From: Nocardia bhagyanarayanae | Lineage (GTDB): Bacteria; Actinomycetota; Actinomycetes; Mycobacteriales; Mycobacteriaceae | Length of the DNA stretch: 64,000 nucleotides | Assembly: GCF_006716565.1 (NCBI RefSeq) | Contig: NZ_VFPG01000002.1 | Location: 992,001 to 1,056,000 of the forward strand | Direction: 5' to 3' | Shown: positions 18,467-31,134 of the stretch, piece after piece | How positions within the stretch are numbered: position 1 is the stretch's first letter | How the letters are laid out: each line of letters opens with the position of its first letter | Notes under the pieces: model-generated | The model's database searches: none | What the model was told of the DNA's origin: nothing | Seen by the model: only the letters and a program-made list of their open reading frames with translations | Translations under genes and position numbers: made by a program

Positions 18467-18495
18467 GGGAGGTCACTCAGCGAGCGGCGTTACCC

Positions 18496-18831
18496 TCAGA
18501 GGTAGGAGCCGCACACCGGCCAGGCGCCGGGGCCCTGCGTGGCCAGCACGTTCTCGGCGACGCGGATCTGCTCCTCGCGGCTCGCGTTCGACGGATCGCC
18601 GGAGCCACCGTTGGCGGCCCAGGTGCTGTCCGTGAACTGCAGGCCACCGGAGAAGCCGTTACCGGTGTCGGTGGACCAGTTGCCGCCGCTCTCGCACTGG
18701 GCGACAGCGTCCCAGTTGTGGCCGGAGGCGGAAGCGGTGGCCGTGGCCAGACCGAACGGGACGGCAACGAGGGCGCCGAGGGTGGCAACGGTGGCGGCGG
18801 CACGGGTGCTGAACTTACGGGTCTGAGACAT
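18496..18831 (-). CDS. Resuscitation-promoting factor-like transglycosylase
   Basis: A secreted 111-residue Rpf-type protein that cleaves peptidoglycan and helps dormant cells resume growth. Residues 1-36 form a signal peptide (basic start, [19 protein letters not shown] core, cleavage near ASA-SG). The rest is one Rpf domain: [21 protein letters not shown] carries the catalytic Glu47, then [16 protein letters not shown], and a second cysteine in WPVCGSYL for the conserved disulfide. It lacks LysM or G5 domains, like the short mycobacterial Rpfs. It has a long structured leader and an upstream CRP-type site. Confidence 0.94.
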   Translation of the reverse strand: MSQTRKFSTRAAATVATLGALVAVPFGLATATASASGHNWDAVAQCESGGNWSTDTGNGFSGGLQFTDSTWAANGGSGDPSNASREEQIRVAENVLATQGPGAWPVCGSYL

Positions 18832-18857
18832 GTGGTATTCCTTGCTGCGCCCGCCGG

Positions 18858-18925
18858 CTCGACCAAACTTCGGTCGAGTCCCTGTCCCCAGTGGATGTCG
18901 GGGGTTCTCGAACCGCGGGACAGGG
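18858..18925 (-). promoter_or_regulatory. Folded 5' leader of the rpf-like gene
   Basis: Read on the minus strand just before the gene, a 9-bp helix (CCCTGTCCC pairing with GGGACAGGG; arms 18917-18925 and 18880-18888) encloses a small hairpin (GGTTC/GAACC, 18903-18914). A 7-bp hairpin CTCGACC/GGTCGAG (18858-18878) follows. The ribosome site AGCAAGGAA comes 10-20 bases later. Some actinobacterial rpf genes carry c-di-AMP (ydaO) riboswitches, but I do not see that consensus here. Confidence 0.55.
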
Positions 18926-19369
18926 TTGCCGGTGTTCGGCGGTTCGAGCTCGAGCCCGTCGCGTTCGATCGGGCCGTCACCGACGATAACGAATCAATCT
19001 CGGCAGATCACGTGGCAATAACGCCGGAGTTGTCAGAACGCTCGGTCGTTCATCTCGGCATTCGCGCAGTTGGGGCCCGTGAAATGGGTAATCGCGACGA
19101 TGTGATTCCTAAACGAAAATGTGGTTCGGATCACTGAATAAATGTGGTAACGGTCTCGTTCAGCGGAACGATTTGCGAGGTTTCGGCGTGGTTGCGGGTC
19201 GCGACTCGCATGGCTTGCGCGCTGGAAAAGCCCAGGTAGATACCTATGTGACGCCGGACGCACCGTTTCTCGGGCCTCGAATTTTCCGAAAGAGCGGTGG
19301 GTCACAATTCGGTTCATCGGCGCATCAGAAAATCTCGCTCGTCATCATTGCGTGGCCGGTGTGATCTAC
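18926..19369. other. Long non-coding spacer upstream of the rpf-like gene
   Basis: No convincing gene lies here. The stretch is visibly richer in A and T than its surroundings, particularly 19080-19160. It contains the CRP-like site described separately, presumably the promoter, and the start of the rpf leader. Open frames at 19033-19317 (minus) and 19119-19364 (plus) have no ribosome site or family resemblance. Confidence 0.5.
19120..19135. promoter_or_regulatory. CRP/GlxR-type site upstream of rpf-like gene
   Basis: TGTGGTTCGGATCACT matches the actinobacterial CRP/GlxR pattern TGTGA-N6-TCACA at 8 of the 10 defined positions, with one change in each arm. It lies about 290 bp upstream of the rpf start. 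CRP (Rv3676) controls rpfA in M. tuberculosis and GlxR controls rpf2 in C. glutamicum, so the placement is meaningful. Confidence 0.5.
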
Positions 19370-19703
19370 GCGTAATAGGTGAACACGGTGTCCGTGATCC
19401 CGGTGATTCGGCGGAGCTGGTCCGCCGAATCGCGTGTAACAGACGGTATTTCGTGACCGGCAGTGCGTCCGCGTCGGCGAGTATCGCTGCGGGACCGTGG
19501 ATTACGACGCGACCACGCTCGTCGCCACGAAGGGAGATCGGTAGTTCGACGCGGGGCTCCGCGGCCAGTCGGGTGTTCGCGGCGTCGCGCACGTCGGCGT
19601 GCACGGCGCTGATCGCGGACTGGATCTGATACGGCCCGCGCTCGGTGCGGCGCAAGCATTCTCGGTGGACGCGGCCCGGCGGCGGACCGGGCCGGATCGG
19701 CAC
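19370..19703 (-). pseudogene. Relic of an ECF sigma factor (DUF6596 type) C-terminus
   Basis: Minus-strand translation gives RRTERGPYQIQSAISAVHADVRDAANT and, after a frame change, HGPAAILADADALPVTKYRLLHAIR. These match the end of SigJ-like ECF factors with a DUF6596 domain (usual form RGPYQIQAAI-AVHA-A ... DGPAAALALVD ... YHLFHA-RA-LLRR). The sigma-70 regions 2 and 4 are missing, and the central part needs at least two frame changes. It directly abuts the stop of the phosphonomutase gene at 19705. It is a truncated, decayed fragment rather than a gene. Confidence 0.7.
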
Positions 19704-19704
19704 C

Positions 19705-20481
19705 TCACGGCAACGAGTTCGCCTGAATATCGCGATAGCTGGGTATGCCCGCGGCGACCGGTCGTCCCGCGCGCACCGCGTCCGCCACGTCGACGGCCGC
19801 CGCCAGCGCCGCCCGGTAGAGCAGCGAGCCGGTGCTGATCCGCCGCACGCCGAGCTCCGCCAGCTCGGCGACCGTGGGCCCGCCGACGGAGTAGAGGACG
19901 TTGACCGGCAGCGGCACGGAGTCGACCACTCGCCGGATCGCGTCCGGCTCGGTGAGCCCGGGGACGAAGACCCCGTCGGCGCCCGCCCGCGCGTAGCGGT
20001 CGGCGCGCGCCAGGGTGGATTCCGGGTCGATGCCGAGCCAGTGCGTGTCGACCCGCGCGTTGACGAACACCGTGGGCGTGCGCTCCTTGATCGCGGTGAT
20101 CAGCGCGGCTTGATGCTCGGGGTCGGCCAGCTCGGTGTCCGCCCGCCCGTCCTCGATGTTGACGCCCGCGATGCCGAGCGCGTCGAGCTCGCCGACGAAC
20201 TCCGCGACCTCGCCCGGGTCGTCGCTGAAGCCGCCCTCGATGTCGACGGTCACCGGCACGGCGAGCCGCGCGAGCCGCCGCGCCAGCGCCAGCGTCTCCG
20301 CGCCGGTGACGCCCGTCCCGTCGGGTACGCCCGCGGCGGCCGCGACGCCGAGGCTGGTCGTGCCGATCGCCGGGAACCCTTCGGCGGCCAGGACGGCGGC
20401 CGAACCGAAGTCCCAGGCGTTCGGCAGCACCAGCGGAATCGCGCGGTGGTGCAGATCGTGGAATGCCGTCACCTTGTCCAT
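19705..20481 (-). CDS. Isocitrate lyase/PEP mutase-family enzyme
   Basis: A 258-residue TIM-barrel protein of the PEP mutase/isocitrate lyase superfamily, which make or break C-C or P-C bonds next to a carboxylate. Typical blocks are PLVLPNAWDFGSAAVLAAEGF, GTTSLGVAAAAG, the magnesium-binding VDIEGGF, GVNIEDG and FVNARVDTHW. The KKCGH-type catalytic cysteine of isocitrate lyase is absent, and the length fits the group often labelled phosphonomutase, whose substrate is usually unknown. ATG 20481 was taken as start; it is divergent from the ECF sigma gene. Confidence 0.88.
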   Translation of the reverse strand: MDKVTAFHDLHHRAIPLVLPNAWDFGSAAVLAAEGFPAIGTTSLGVAAAAGVPDGTGVTGAETLALARRLARLAVPVTVDIEGGFSDDPGEVAEFVGELDALGIAGVNIEDGRADTELADPEHQAALITAIKERTPTVFVNARVDTHWLGIDPESTLARADRYARAGADGVFVPGLTEPDAIRRVVDSVPLPVNVLYSVGGPTVAELAELGVRRISTGSLLYRAALAAAVDVADAVRAGRPVAAGIPSYRDIQANSLP

Positions 20482-20627
20482 GTCGCCGACGTTATCCCTC
20501 CAACGGCGGGCCGGCCGTTCGAATCCTTTCTCGGGCGCGGACGCTCTTATGGTTGTGACGATCGAACCGAGACGAAGAACAGCGCAATGCCCGGCCACCG
20601 AGCCGGACGGCCGGGGAGGTGGCCGGA

Positions 20628-21164
20628 GTGGAACGCGGGTGGGCCGGTGAGCAGCTCGTGGCGGCGGCCCAGCGTGGCGACCGGGAGGCGATCGCCGCGA
20701 TCGTGGACGGGGCCCATCCACACGTGCGGCGCTTCGCCCACCACCTGTGCGCGTCCTCCGCCGACGCCGAAGAGGCCGCCCAAGAGGCACTGATCATCCT
20801 GTATCGCAAGATCGGGACGCTGCGCGCCACGACGGCCCTCGCCTCGTGGATGTTCCGCATCGTCCGCAACGAATGCCTGCGCCGCGCCCGGTACCTGGTC
20901 GACCTCGGACCGCGGACCACTGACGCCCCGGACACCGTCTCCTCCGCCGAGGAGGAAGTCCTGCGCAGGCTCGACGCAGACGAACTCGCCCAGGCTATCG
21001 CCGCGTTGCCCGACCTCCAGCGCCGGGTCCTCATCATGCGCGACGTGCTCGGCTACCCGGGACGCACGACAGCAGACTCGCTCGGCCTGAGCGTCGCGGC
21101 GATGAAATCGCAGCTGCATCGCGCCCGGACCGCGATCCGGGACAGCCTCGGCCACCACCCGTAG
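20628..21164 (+). CDS. ECF RNA polymerase sigma factor
   Basis: A 178-residue group IV sigma factor. Region 2 spans about residues 15-85 (YRKIGTLRATTALASWMFRIVRNECLRRAR is the 2.3-2.4 part, read in pieces) and region 4 covers residues 115-175 (LPDLQRRVLIMRDVLGYPGRTTADSLGLS, VAAMKSQLHRARTAIR). GTG 20628 follows GGGGAGG (20613-20619) by eight bases; GTG 20619 in frame overlaps that site. No anti-sigma gene is adjacent. Instead a thioredoxin-fold gene starts 72 bases after, suggesting control of a thiol or redox function. Confidence 0.92.
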   Translation: MERGWAGEQLVAAAQRGDREAIAAIVDGAHPHVRRFAHHLCASSADAEEAAQEALIILYRKIGTLRATTALASWMFRIVRNECLRRARYLVDLGPRTTDAPDTVSSAEEEVLRRLDADELAQAIAALPDLQRRVLIMRDVLGYPGRTTADSLGLSVAAMKSQLHRARTAIRDSLGHHP

Positions 21165-21236
21165 CCTCGGCCGCCGCCCGAGGCGGCGACTCGAACGAAC
21201 CAGTACCGCTCTCCCCGATAGAAGGGAAGTCCCGCC

Positions 21237-21710
21237 ATGCTCACCTCCGGATCCCCCGCGCCGGAATTGGAACTCGAAGACACCGCCGGACAGGCCTGGC
21301 GTCTGTCCGACCTCCGCGGCGCGCACAGCGCACTGCTCTATTTCATGCGGTCCACGTCCTGCCCGATCTGTAACCGGCATGTGCGAGATCTCGTCGCGCA
21401 ACGGGACCGGTTCGCGGCCGACGACGTCCGCGTCCTGATCGTGGTGCCCGAGGCCCGTGACGTCGGACTGGCGTGGAAGACCGACCGCGGCATCCCGTTC
21501 CCCGTCCTCGTCGGCTCGGCCGGAACCGCGCACGAATCGGTCGGCCTGACCCGCAGAGTCTTCGGCTCGATGCAGCAGTCCGGCACCGTCCTCGTCGACC
21601 CCGATGGCATCATCCGCCACGCCCACGGCGCCACCCTGCCCGTCAACAGCTACGACAAGAAGGGCATCATCGCGGCCATCGACGTCATGCGCAGCCGCGC
21701 GAGTCACTGA
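21237..21710 (+). CDS. Peroxiredoxin-like (AhpC/TSA) thiol protein
   Basis: A 157-residue thioredoxin-fold protein with the SCPICNRHV active site, a CxxC in the AhpC/TSA position after ALLYFMRST. Later blocks are SGTVLVDPDGIIRHAHG and a C-terminal helix ending ASH. No signal peptide is visible, so it is cytoplasmic. It probably reduces peroxide or a protein disulfide. The ribosome site GAAGGGAAG is good. It lies downstream of the ECF sigma gene on the same strand and may be its target or partner. The next plus-strand gene, argC, has its own promoter. Confidence 0.85.
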   Translation: MLTSGSPAPELELEDTAGQAWRLSDLRGAHSALLYFMRSTSCPICNRHVRDLVAQRDRFAADDVRVLIVVPEARDVGLAWKTDRGIPFPVLVGSAGTAHESVGLTRRVFGSMQQSGTVLVDPDGIIRHAHGATLPVNSYDKKGIIAAIDVMRSRASH

Positions 21711-21826
21711 CGCCCGGCCCGAACCCGTCGACGCCGGCGCCCCGGGCGGCCGGCGTCGACGCTTCTCGGGCGCACCTCGTCGTCGGATTTCCGGAATCGG
21801 ATCGATATTTCGGCCGCGCTGGGTAA

Positions 21827-24266
<2,440 letters not shown>

Positions 24267-24270
<4 letters not shown>

Positions 24271-25189
24271 GCAGTTCCGCGATCCACGAACTCTCGGCGC
24301 TGGACAAGGCGCACGTCCTCGCCGACGCACTGCCCTGGTTGCAGAAGTTCCGCGACAAGATCGTCGTGGTGAAGTACGGCGGCAACGCCATGATCGACGA
24401 CGAGCTCAAGCGGGCCTTCGCCGCCGACATGGCGTTCCTGCGCACCGTCGGCGTGCACCCCGTGGTGGTGCACGGCGGTGGCCCGCAGATCAGCGCCATG
24501 CTGAAAAAGCTCGGCCTGCAAGGGGAATTCCGCGGTGGCTTCCGCGTCACCACGCCCGAGGTGATGGACGTGGTGCGGATGGTGCTGTTCGGTCAGGTCG
24601 GGCGCGAGCTGGTCGGGCTGATCAACGCGCACGGGCCCTACGCGGTCGGCATCTCCGGCGAGGACGCCAAACTCTTCACCGCGACGCGGCGCACCGTCGA
24701 CGTGGACGGCGAGGCCACCGACATCGGCCTGGTCGGCGATGTCACCGAGGTCAACCCGGACGCGGTGCTCGATCTGATCGGCGCCGGGCGCATCCCGGTG
24801 GTCTCCACCATCGCGCCGGACGCCGACGGCGTGGTGCACAACATCAACGCCGACACCGCCGCCGCCGCGCTCGCCGAGGGCATCGGCGCGGAGAAACTGG
24901 TCGTGCTGACCGACGTGGAGGGCCTGTACACCGACTGGCCCGACCGCTCCTCGCTGACCAGCCGCATCGACGCCGTCGAGCTGGCCGCCTTGCTGCCGAG
25001 CCTCGACGCGGGCATGGTGCCCAAGATGGAAGCCTGCCTGCGCGCCGTGCTCGGCGGCGTGCCGACCGCGCACGTCATCGACGGACGGGTCCCGCACTCG
25101 GTCCTGCTCGAGCTGTTCACCGGAGAAGGAATCGGAACGATGGTGACGCCCGCCCCGGCCGGGACCGGCGCACCGAACGGAACGAAATC

Positions 25190-25193
<4 letters not shown>
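24267..25193 (+). CDS. argB: Acetylglutamate kinase
   Basis: A 308-residue amino acid kinase that phosphorylates N-acetylglutamate, usually the arginine-inhibited control step. VVKYGGNAM and [11 protein letters not shown] form the phosphate-binding loops, [16 protein letters not shown] and [13 protein letters not shown] bind substrate and ATP, and VLTDVEGLY is conserved. The N-terminal helix (residues 1-25, [16 protein letters not shown]) is the part that in arginine-sensitive enzymes links dimers into a hexamer, so feedback inhibition is likely. It overlaps argJ and argD by four bases each (ATGA). Confidence 0.97.
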
Positions 25194-27839
<2,646 letters not shown>

Positions 27840-27847
27840 GACGTCGC

Positions 27848-28250
27848 GGTTCTTTGCTCACTCGGGCGCGAGGACTTCGATGGTCGGGGCCGGGCTCGGC
27901 GAACGGGATGTACACATGATGGGTCGTCGGGTCGACGGCGATACCGCCCATGGAGGAACCTCCGGACTGGCGCACGCGTCGCGACTCGGTGACCTGGCGG
28001 CTCTCGGTGTCGATCATGGTGTCACTGTCCGTCATATTGGTGACGTAGACGGTGTGCTCCGCCGGATCGACCGCAATCGCCGCGGATACGTCACGCCCCA
28101 GCGAGACAGTCCCTGAGAGGGAACGCTCTTCGGTGTCGATGAGCGTGACGGAGTGCGCCCCCAGATCGGTCACGTAGGTCGTGCGAGTCCCAGGGATGAT
28201 GGCGATGCCCTGCGGATCGTCCGTAACCGTGATCGTGTCGGCGACGGGCT
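27848..28250 (-). pseudogene. Relic of a YVTN beta-propeller repeat protein
   Basis: Minus-strand translation gives two and a half beta-propeller blades: DPQGIAIIPGTRTTYVTDLG, AIAVDPAEHTVYVTNMT and GIAVDPTTHHVYIPFAEPGP, with ID(T)-type linkers. The frame is closed upstream by a TAG before PVADTITV, and the expected ending IEVLAPE-stop is in another frame after a one-base shift near 27882. No start, signal peptide or full blade set remains. It is a truncated, shifted leftover right after argR. Confidence 0.7.
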
Positions 28251-28583
28251 ACAAGGCCGATACCCTCGATTAGCCTTGTCCTGAAGCACATTCGCCGAAT
28301 CTAGCACCGGCCGATGACGTAGCAGCGCCCCGCCGCACTTCCGTGCGCCGCGGTTTGCTCAGCTCGATCGGACCGTGCCCGTGGATTTTCGGTAGAGCGG
28401 AGGCGGCGAGATCCAGGGCCGTCTCGAGAGCATGTAGATCTGCGGAACCGGGCCGCCGACGACGCCTCTCGACACCAAACTCCTTCTGCGGCAACAATAC
28501 ATGTCTGATTGGCGCCGTGGGCGGATCAGACGGGCATGCGCGCCATGAGTTAGACTTGGCACCGTCATCGAAGGGGGTAGGCG
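28251..28583. other. Spacer before the WXG100 genes
   Basis: I see no supported gene. TAGACT at 28551-28556 fits a -10 element about 25-30 bases before the first WXG100 gene, and GGGGG at 28573-28577 is its ribosome site. Open frames crossing here lack ribosome sites and family signs. Confidence 0.4.
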
Positions 28584-28916
28584 ATCACCACGCCAGACAC
28601 TTTCACGGCCACGCCTGCCGAGCTTGTCGCCGCTGCCAAGGCCATTCGAAGCTTGCTCAACGGTCTGTCCGACGGATTCGGATCTCTCGACCGGGACGTC
28701 ACTCAGCTCACCAACACTTGGAAGGGTCGACAGGGCGAGCAGTTCGCTGCAGGGTTCGCCGAAGTCCGAGAGGGGTTGTCGGAACTACTCGATGCAATCC
28801 GCGACACCACCGTCGCGTTGGACGCCAGCTCAGAGGCCTACCTCGGCCAGGAAAACGTCAACGCGGCCGCGATCGAGTCCGTTGCCTCATCCTTGGATCT
28901 GCCCGATGTCTCATAG
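28584..28916 (+). CDS. WXG100-family protein, apparent AUC start
   Basis: A 110-residue EsxA/EsxB-like helical hairpin protein secreted by type VII systems, usually as a dimer with its neighbour. The WXG turn is NTWKG at residue 46, the normal position if translation starts at 28584. That codon is ATC, six bases after GGGGG; a stop (TAG, 28578) closes the frame just upstream, and the first usual start codon, TTG 28653, would remove the whole first helix (TPAELVAAAKAIRSLLNGL). The gene therefore either uses AUC or has lost its start. The 3' end overlaps the next gene by 11 bases. Confidence 0.7.
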   Translation: MTTPDTFTATPAELVAAAKAIRSLLNGLSDGFGSLDRDVTQLTNTWKGRQGEQFAAGFAEVREGLSELLDAIRDTTVALDASSEAYLGQENVNAAAIESVASSLDLPDVS

Positions 28917-29193
28917 AGTCGACCTCGCGCTCTTGGACTCGATCGTGGCAAGAATGAAGGGGTTCGAGGGTTTCTTCGACGAGCAGATCGCAGCCTTCGA
29001 TACCGCGATCGGCAAGCTGCAGACCGGGTGGGAGGGCGACGCCGCCTCGGCCCAGCAAGCGGCCCATAGCCGACTGATGGCTGCTGCCAAGGAAATTCGT
29101 GACGGAATCGAGGACATGAGGCTGGCCGCGCAGGCGGCACACAGCAACTACACCCAGGCGATTGCGGCCAACGTGGCGATGTGGCGGAGCTGA
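28906..29193 (+). CDS. WXG100-family protein
   Basis: A 95-residue Esx-like protein: helix one (LALLDSIVARMKGFEGFFDEQI), the turn TGWEG with tryptophan at residue 42, and helix two (EIRDGIEDMRLAAQAAHSNYTQAIAAN). It overlaps the upstream WXG100 gene by 11 bases and is followed after 6 bases by the toxin gene. The two probably form the heterodimer that guides the downstream effector to a type VII secretion machine. No Ecc core components occur in this window, so export would rely on a system elsewhere. Confidence 0.88.
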   Translation: MSHRVDLALLDSIVARMKGFEGFFDEQIAAFDTAIGKLQTGWEGDAASAQQAAHSRLMAAAKEIRDGIEDMRLAAQAAHSNYTQAIAANVAMWRS

Positions 29194-29199
29194 CCGGTC

Positions 29200-30495
29200 G
29201 TGACAGAACTCGATGTCGATCCGGAGGCGTTCTACGAGCTCTCCGGGGCATACAGTCGCGCAAGCCGGTCTGCCACGAACTCGTTGACGAAGATGGATCA
29301 AGAACTGCGTGGCGCGGTCAAGATGAGTGGCAACGACGACAGCGGCGTGCTGTGGGCGCAGGGCTACTGGACCTCGGGTATCGAGGCCGTCGTCACCGCG
29401 GGCAAGGCCACCGACGTCTTGGCGAAGATGGCGTTGCTGATCCGCCAAAGCGGAATCAATCACGATCAGTCGGAGAACGTCGACGACTACAACACCGGCA
29501 AACAGCTGCCCGCATCCGATCCAGGCGCGACAATTTATGTCTTCAAACCGCTGAAGTCGCCATCCGGCGGCACCAGGCCCAAACCCGTCGGGTGGGAGAT
29601 CGTCATGGGCACCACCAAGTGGATCGACGGCAATGCGGACCTGATGCAGTCCGTTGCCACAAGCTGGCAGACAGTCGCCTCGGTGTTCAGCACACTCGAT
29701 ACCGAGCTGCGCACGAAAATGAAGTACCTCGCCGGCTCCACCAGCGATGAGATCCCTGACATCAATGAAGCTCACACATCCGTGGTGGACGGGCTGGAGA
29801 TCCTCGGAGATGCGCTGCGTCAGCAGGCCGGTGCAGTCGATGGCTACGCTGTCGTTCTGCGTGCAGCTCAGGAAGGCGCTGAGTGGGAGATGCAGCTGCA
29901 GACCGTGGTCCAGGCCATCAACACCGTCAACGCTGCCACGATCGGCCGACCCATCAAGAAGGAGATCTTGGATGTCGCCAATAGCCAGATCGAGCACTCC
30001 CGCGACAAGATCCAGGGAATGCTGAGTGGCCTCGCCGATGCGCAGCGCGTATCGGGAGCGACGTTCACCGCGGTGTCAGCGACAACGGTCAGTGCGATCA
30101 ATACCAAGTTCACACCGATCCTCGACAAACAGCTGAAGAACCCTCCTCCCCCAACAGATCCCAAGACCACACGCCGAAACAAGCTCGAGGGCGCAAAGGG
30201 CGAAGCACGAGCCGGCATCGACGTCAACAAGCCCAAGGAATCGATCCCGTCGGTCACGGGCCGACGCAACTCCATCCCCGACGACCTCGACCACACCACC
30301 AAACGCCTCACCGAGGTCAAGAACGTCCAGTACCAGGGCTACACTGACCAGCTCAAAGATGACATGGCGTATTGCCAGGCCCGAGGGTACGAGTTCGTCC
30401 TGATCACCGACCACAACACCCGCCTCACTCAGGAGCTACAAGATCTCGTGAATCAAGGCAAGATCAAACATGTCACGATGGACTTCCGAAGTTGA
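29200..30495 (+). CDS. Polymorphic toxin with type VII-type N-terminus and REase-fold end
   Basis: A 431-residue effector. Residues 1-300 are long helices resembling the WXG/LXG-like targeting part of type VII effectors (FYELSGAYSRASRSATNSLTKM). A proline stretch PPPPTDPK at about 315 separates a 100-residue C-terminal domain. That domain shows the PD-(D/E)xK nuclease pattern of Tox-REase-7 type toxins: SIPDDLD, then TEVKNV with Glu372 and Lys374, then LKDDMAYCQARGYEFVLITD. It is predicted to cut nucleic acid in target cells. The GTG start lies 6 bases after the WXG100 gene, and the stop overlaps the presumed immunity gene (TTGA). Confidence 0.8.
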   Translation: MTELDVDPEAFYELSGAYSRASRSATNSLTKMDQELRGAVKMSGNDDSGVLWAQGYWTSGIEAVVTAGKATDVLAKMALLIRQSGINHDQSENVDDYNTGKQLPASDPGATIYVFKPLKSPSGGTRPKPVGWEIVMGTTKWIDGNADLMQSVATSWQTVASVFSTLDTELRTKMKYLAGSTSDEIPDINEAHTSVVDGLEILGDALRQQAGAVDGYAVVLRAAQEGAEWEMQLQTVVQAINTVNAATIGRPIKKEILDVANSQIEHSRDKIQGMLSGLADAQRVSGATFTAVSATTVSAINTKFTPILDKQLKNPPPPTDPKTTRRNKLEGAKGEARAGIDVNKPKESIPSVTGRRNSIPDDLDHTTKRLTEVKNVQYQGYTDQLKDDMAYCQARGYEFVLITDHNTRLTQELQDLVNQGKIKHVTMDFRS

Positions 30496-31115
30496 CTCCC
30501 AGCGACGACGCCGCAGCAACCCATCTGCTCGAGGAGTACCGCCGAGCAGGCGGGTACGCCGACACGATCCCCGACATCGGCAGCCGCGCACAGAACTCGC
30601 CAGAAGTCATCGCGTTGCTGGCCCAATGGCTCACCGAGCTCGAAGATCGGTGGCCCGGTCCTGAAACTGAGGGGCGCGACATGGCGCGGCTGAGCTTGAC
30701 GAATGCGCTCAACCGCAAGGAATCACGCAAAACCACAGCGATCCCGGCCCTGATCAGCCAATTCGATCACACCAAGCCCATCAAGCCACACGTGCGATGG
30801 GCGGCAGGCAATGCCCTCTACACCATTCCCGCCGGCAAAGAATACTTCGAGCAACTCGCCGCCATCGCCGCCGACAGAGGATTCGGTGCCGACCGTCAGA
30901 TGGTGGTGAACTGGCTCGGCAAATCCCGTCACCCCGAGGCCGCCGCGGTCGCGGCCGCCCAACTCGACGACGAGACCGTGCAAGGTCACGCGCTCGACGC
31001 GCTGTCGAAGCTGCGGGCCCAAGGGCTACGTGCGCAGGTCGAGCCGTTCCTGGACTCGAAGTACCCCTGGTACCGACGCAATGCGGAACGGATCATCCGC
31101 TACGACCAAAGCTGA
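30492..31115 (+). CDS. Putative immunity protein, HEAT-repeat-like
   Basis: A 207-residue cytoplasmic protein predicted to neutralise the adjacent toxin. It is all-helical with HEAT-like pairs in the second half (VRWAAGNALYTIPAGKEYFEQL, VVNWLGKSRHPEAAAVAAAQL, VQGHALDALSKLRAQGL). The most likely start is TTG 30492, which overlaps the toxin stop in a TTGA arrangement, coupling the two. Its function is inferred from position and fold; HEAT-like proteins are common among immunity proteins of polymorphic toxins. Confidence 0.7.
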   Translation: MTPSDDAAATHLLEEYRRAGGYADTIPDIGSRAQNSPEVIALLAQWLTELEDRWPGPETEGRDMARLSLTNALNRKESRKTTAIPALISQFDHTKPIKPHVRWAAGNALYTIPAGKEYFEQLAAIAADRGFGADRQMVVNWLGKSRHPEAAAVAAAQLDDETVQGHALDALSKLRAQGLRAQVEPFLDSKYPWYRRNAERIIRYDQS

Positions 31116-31134
31116 CCTTGCTCGACCCGCCGGT

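Noticed and set aside
18845..18960. c-di-AMP (ydaO) riboswitch before the rpf-like gene
   Set aside because: Location is right and the leader is folded, but I cannot find the conserved GGTGAAT-like and CCGACAGCTAACC-like parts. It is kept as an unnamed structured leader.
19033..19317. 94-residue minus-strand frame upstream of rpf
   Set aside because: No ribosome site or family resemblance, and it overlaps the CRP-type site and promoter region.
28343..28957. 204-residue plus-strand frame over the WXG100 gene
   Set aside because: It overlaps the better supported WXG100 frame and is Arg/Ser/Gly-rich without a fold pattern.
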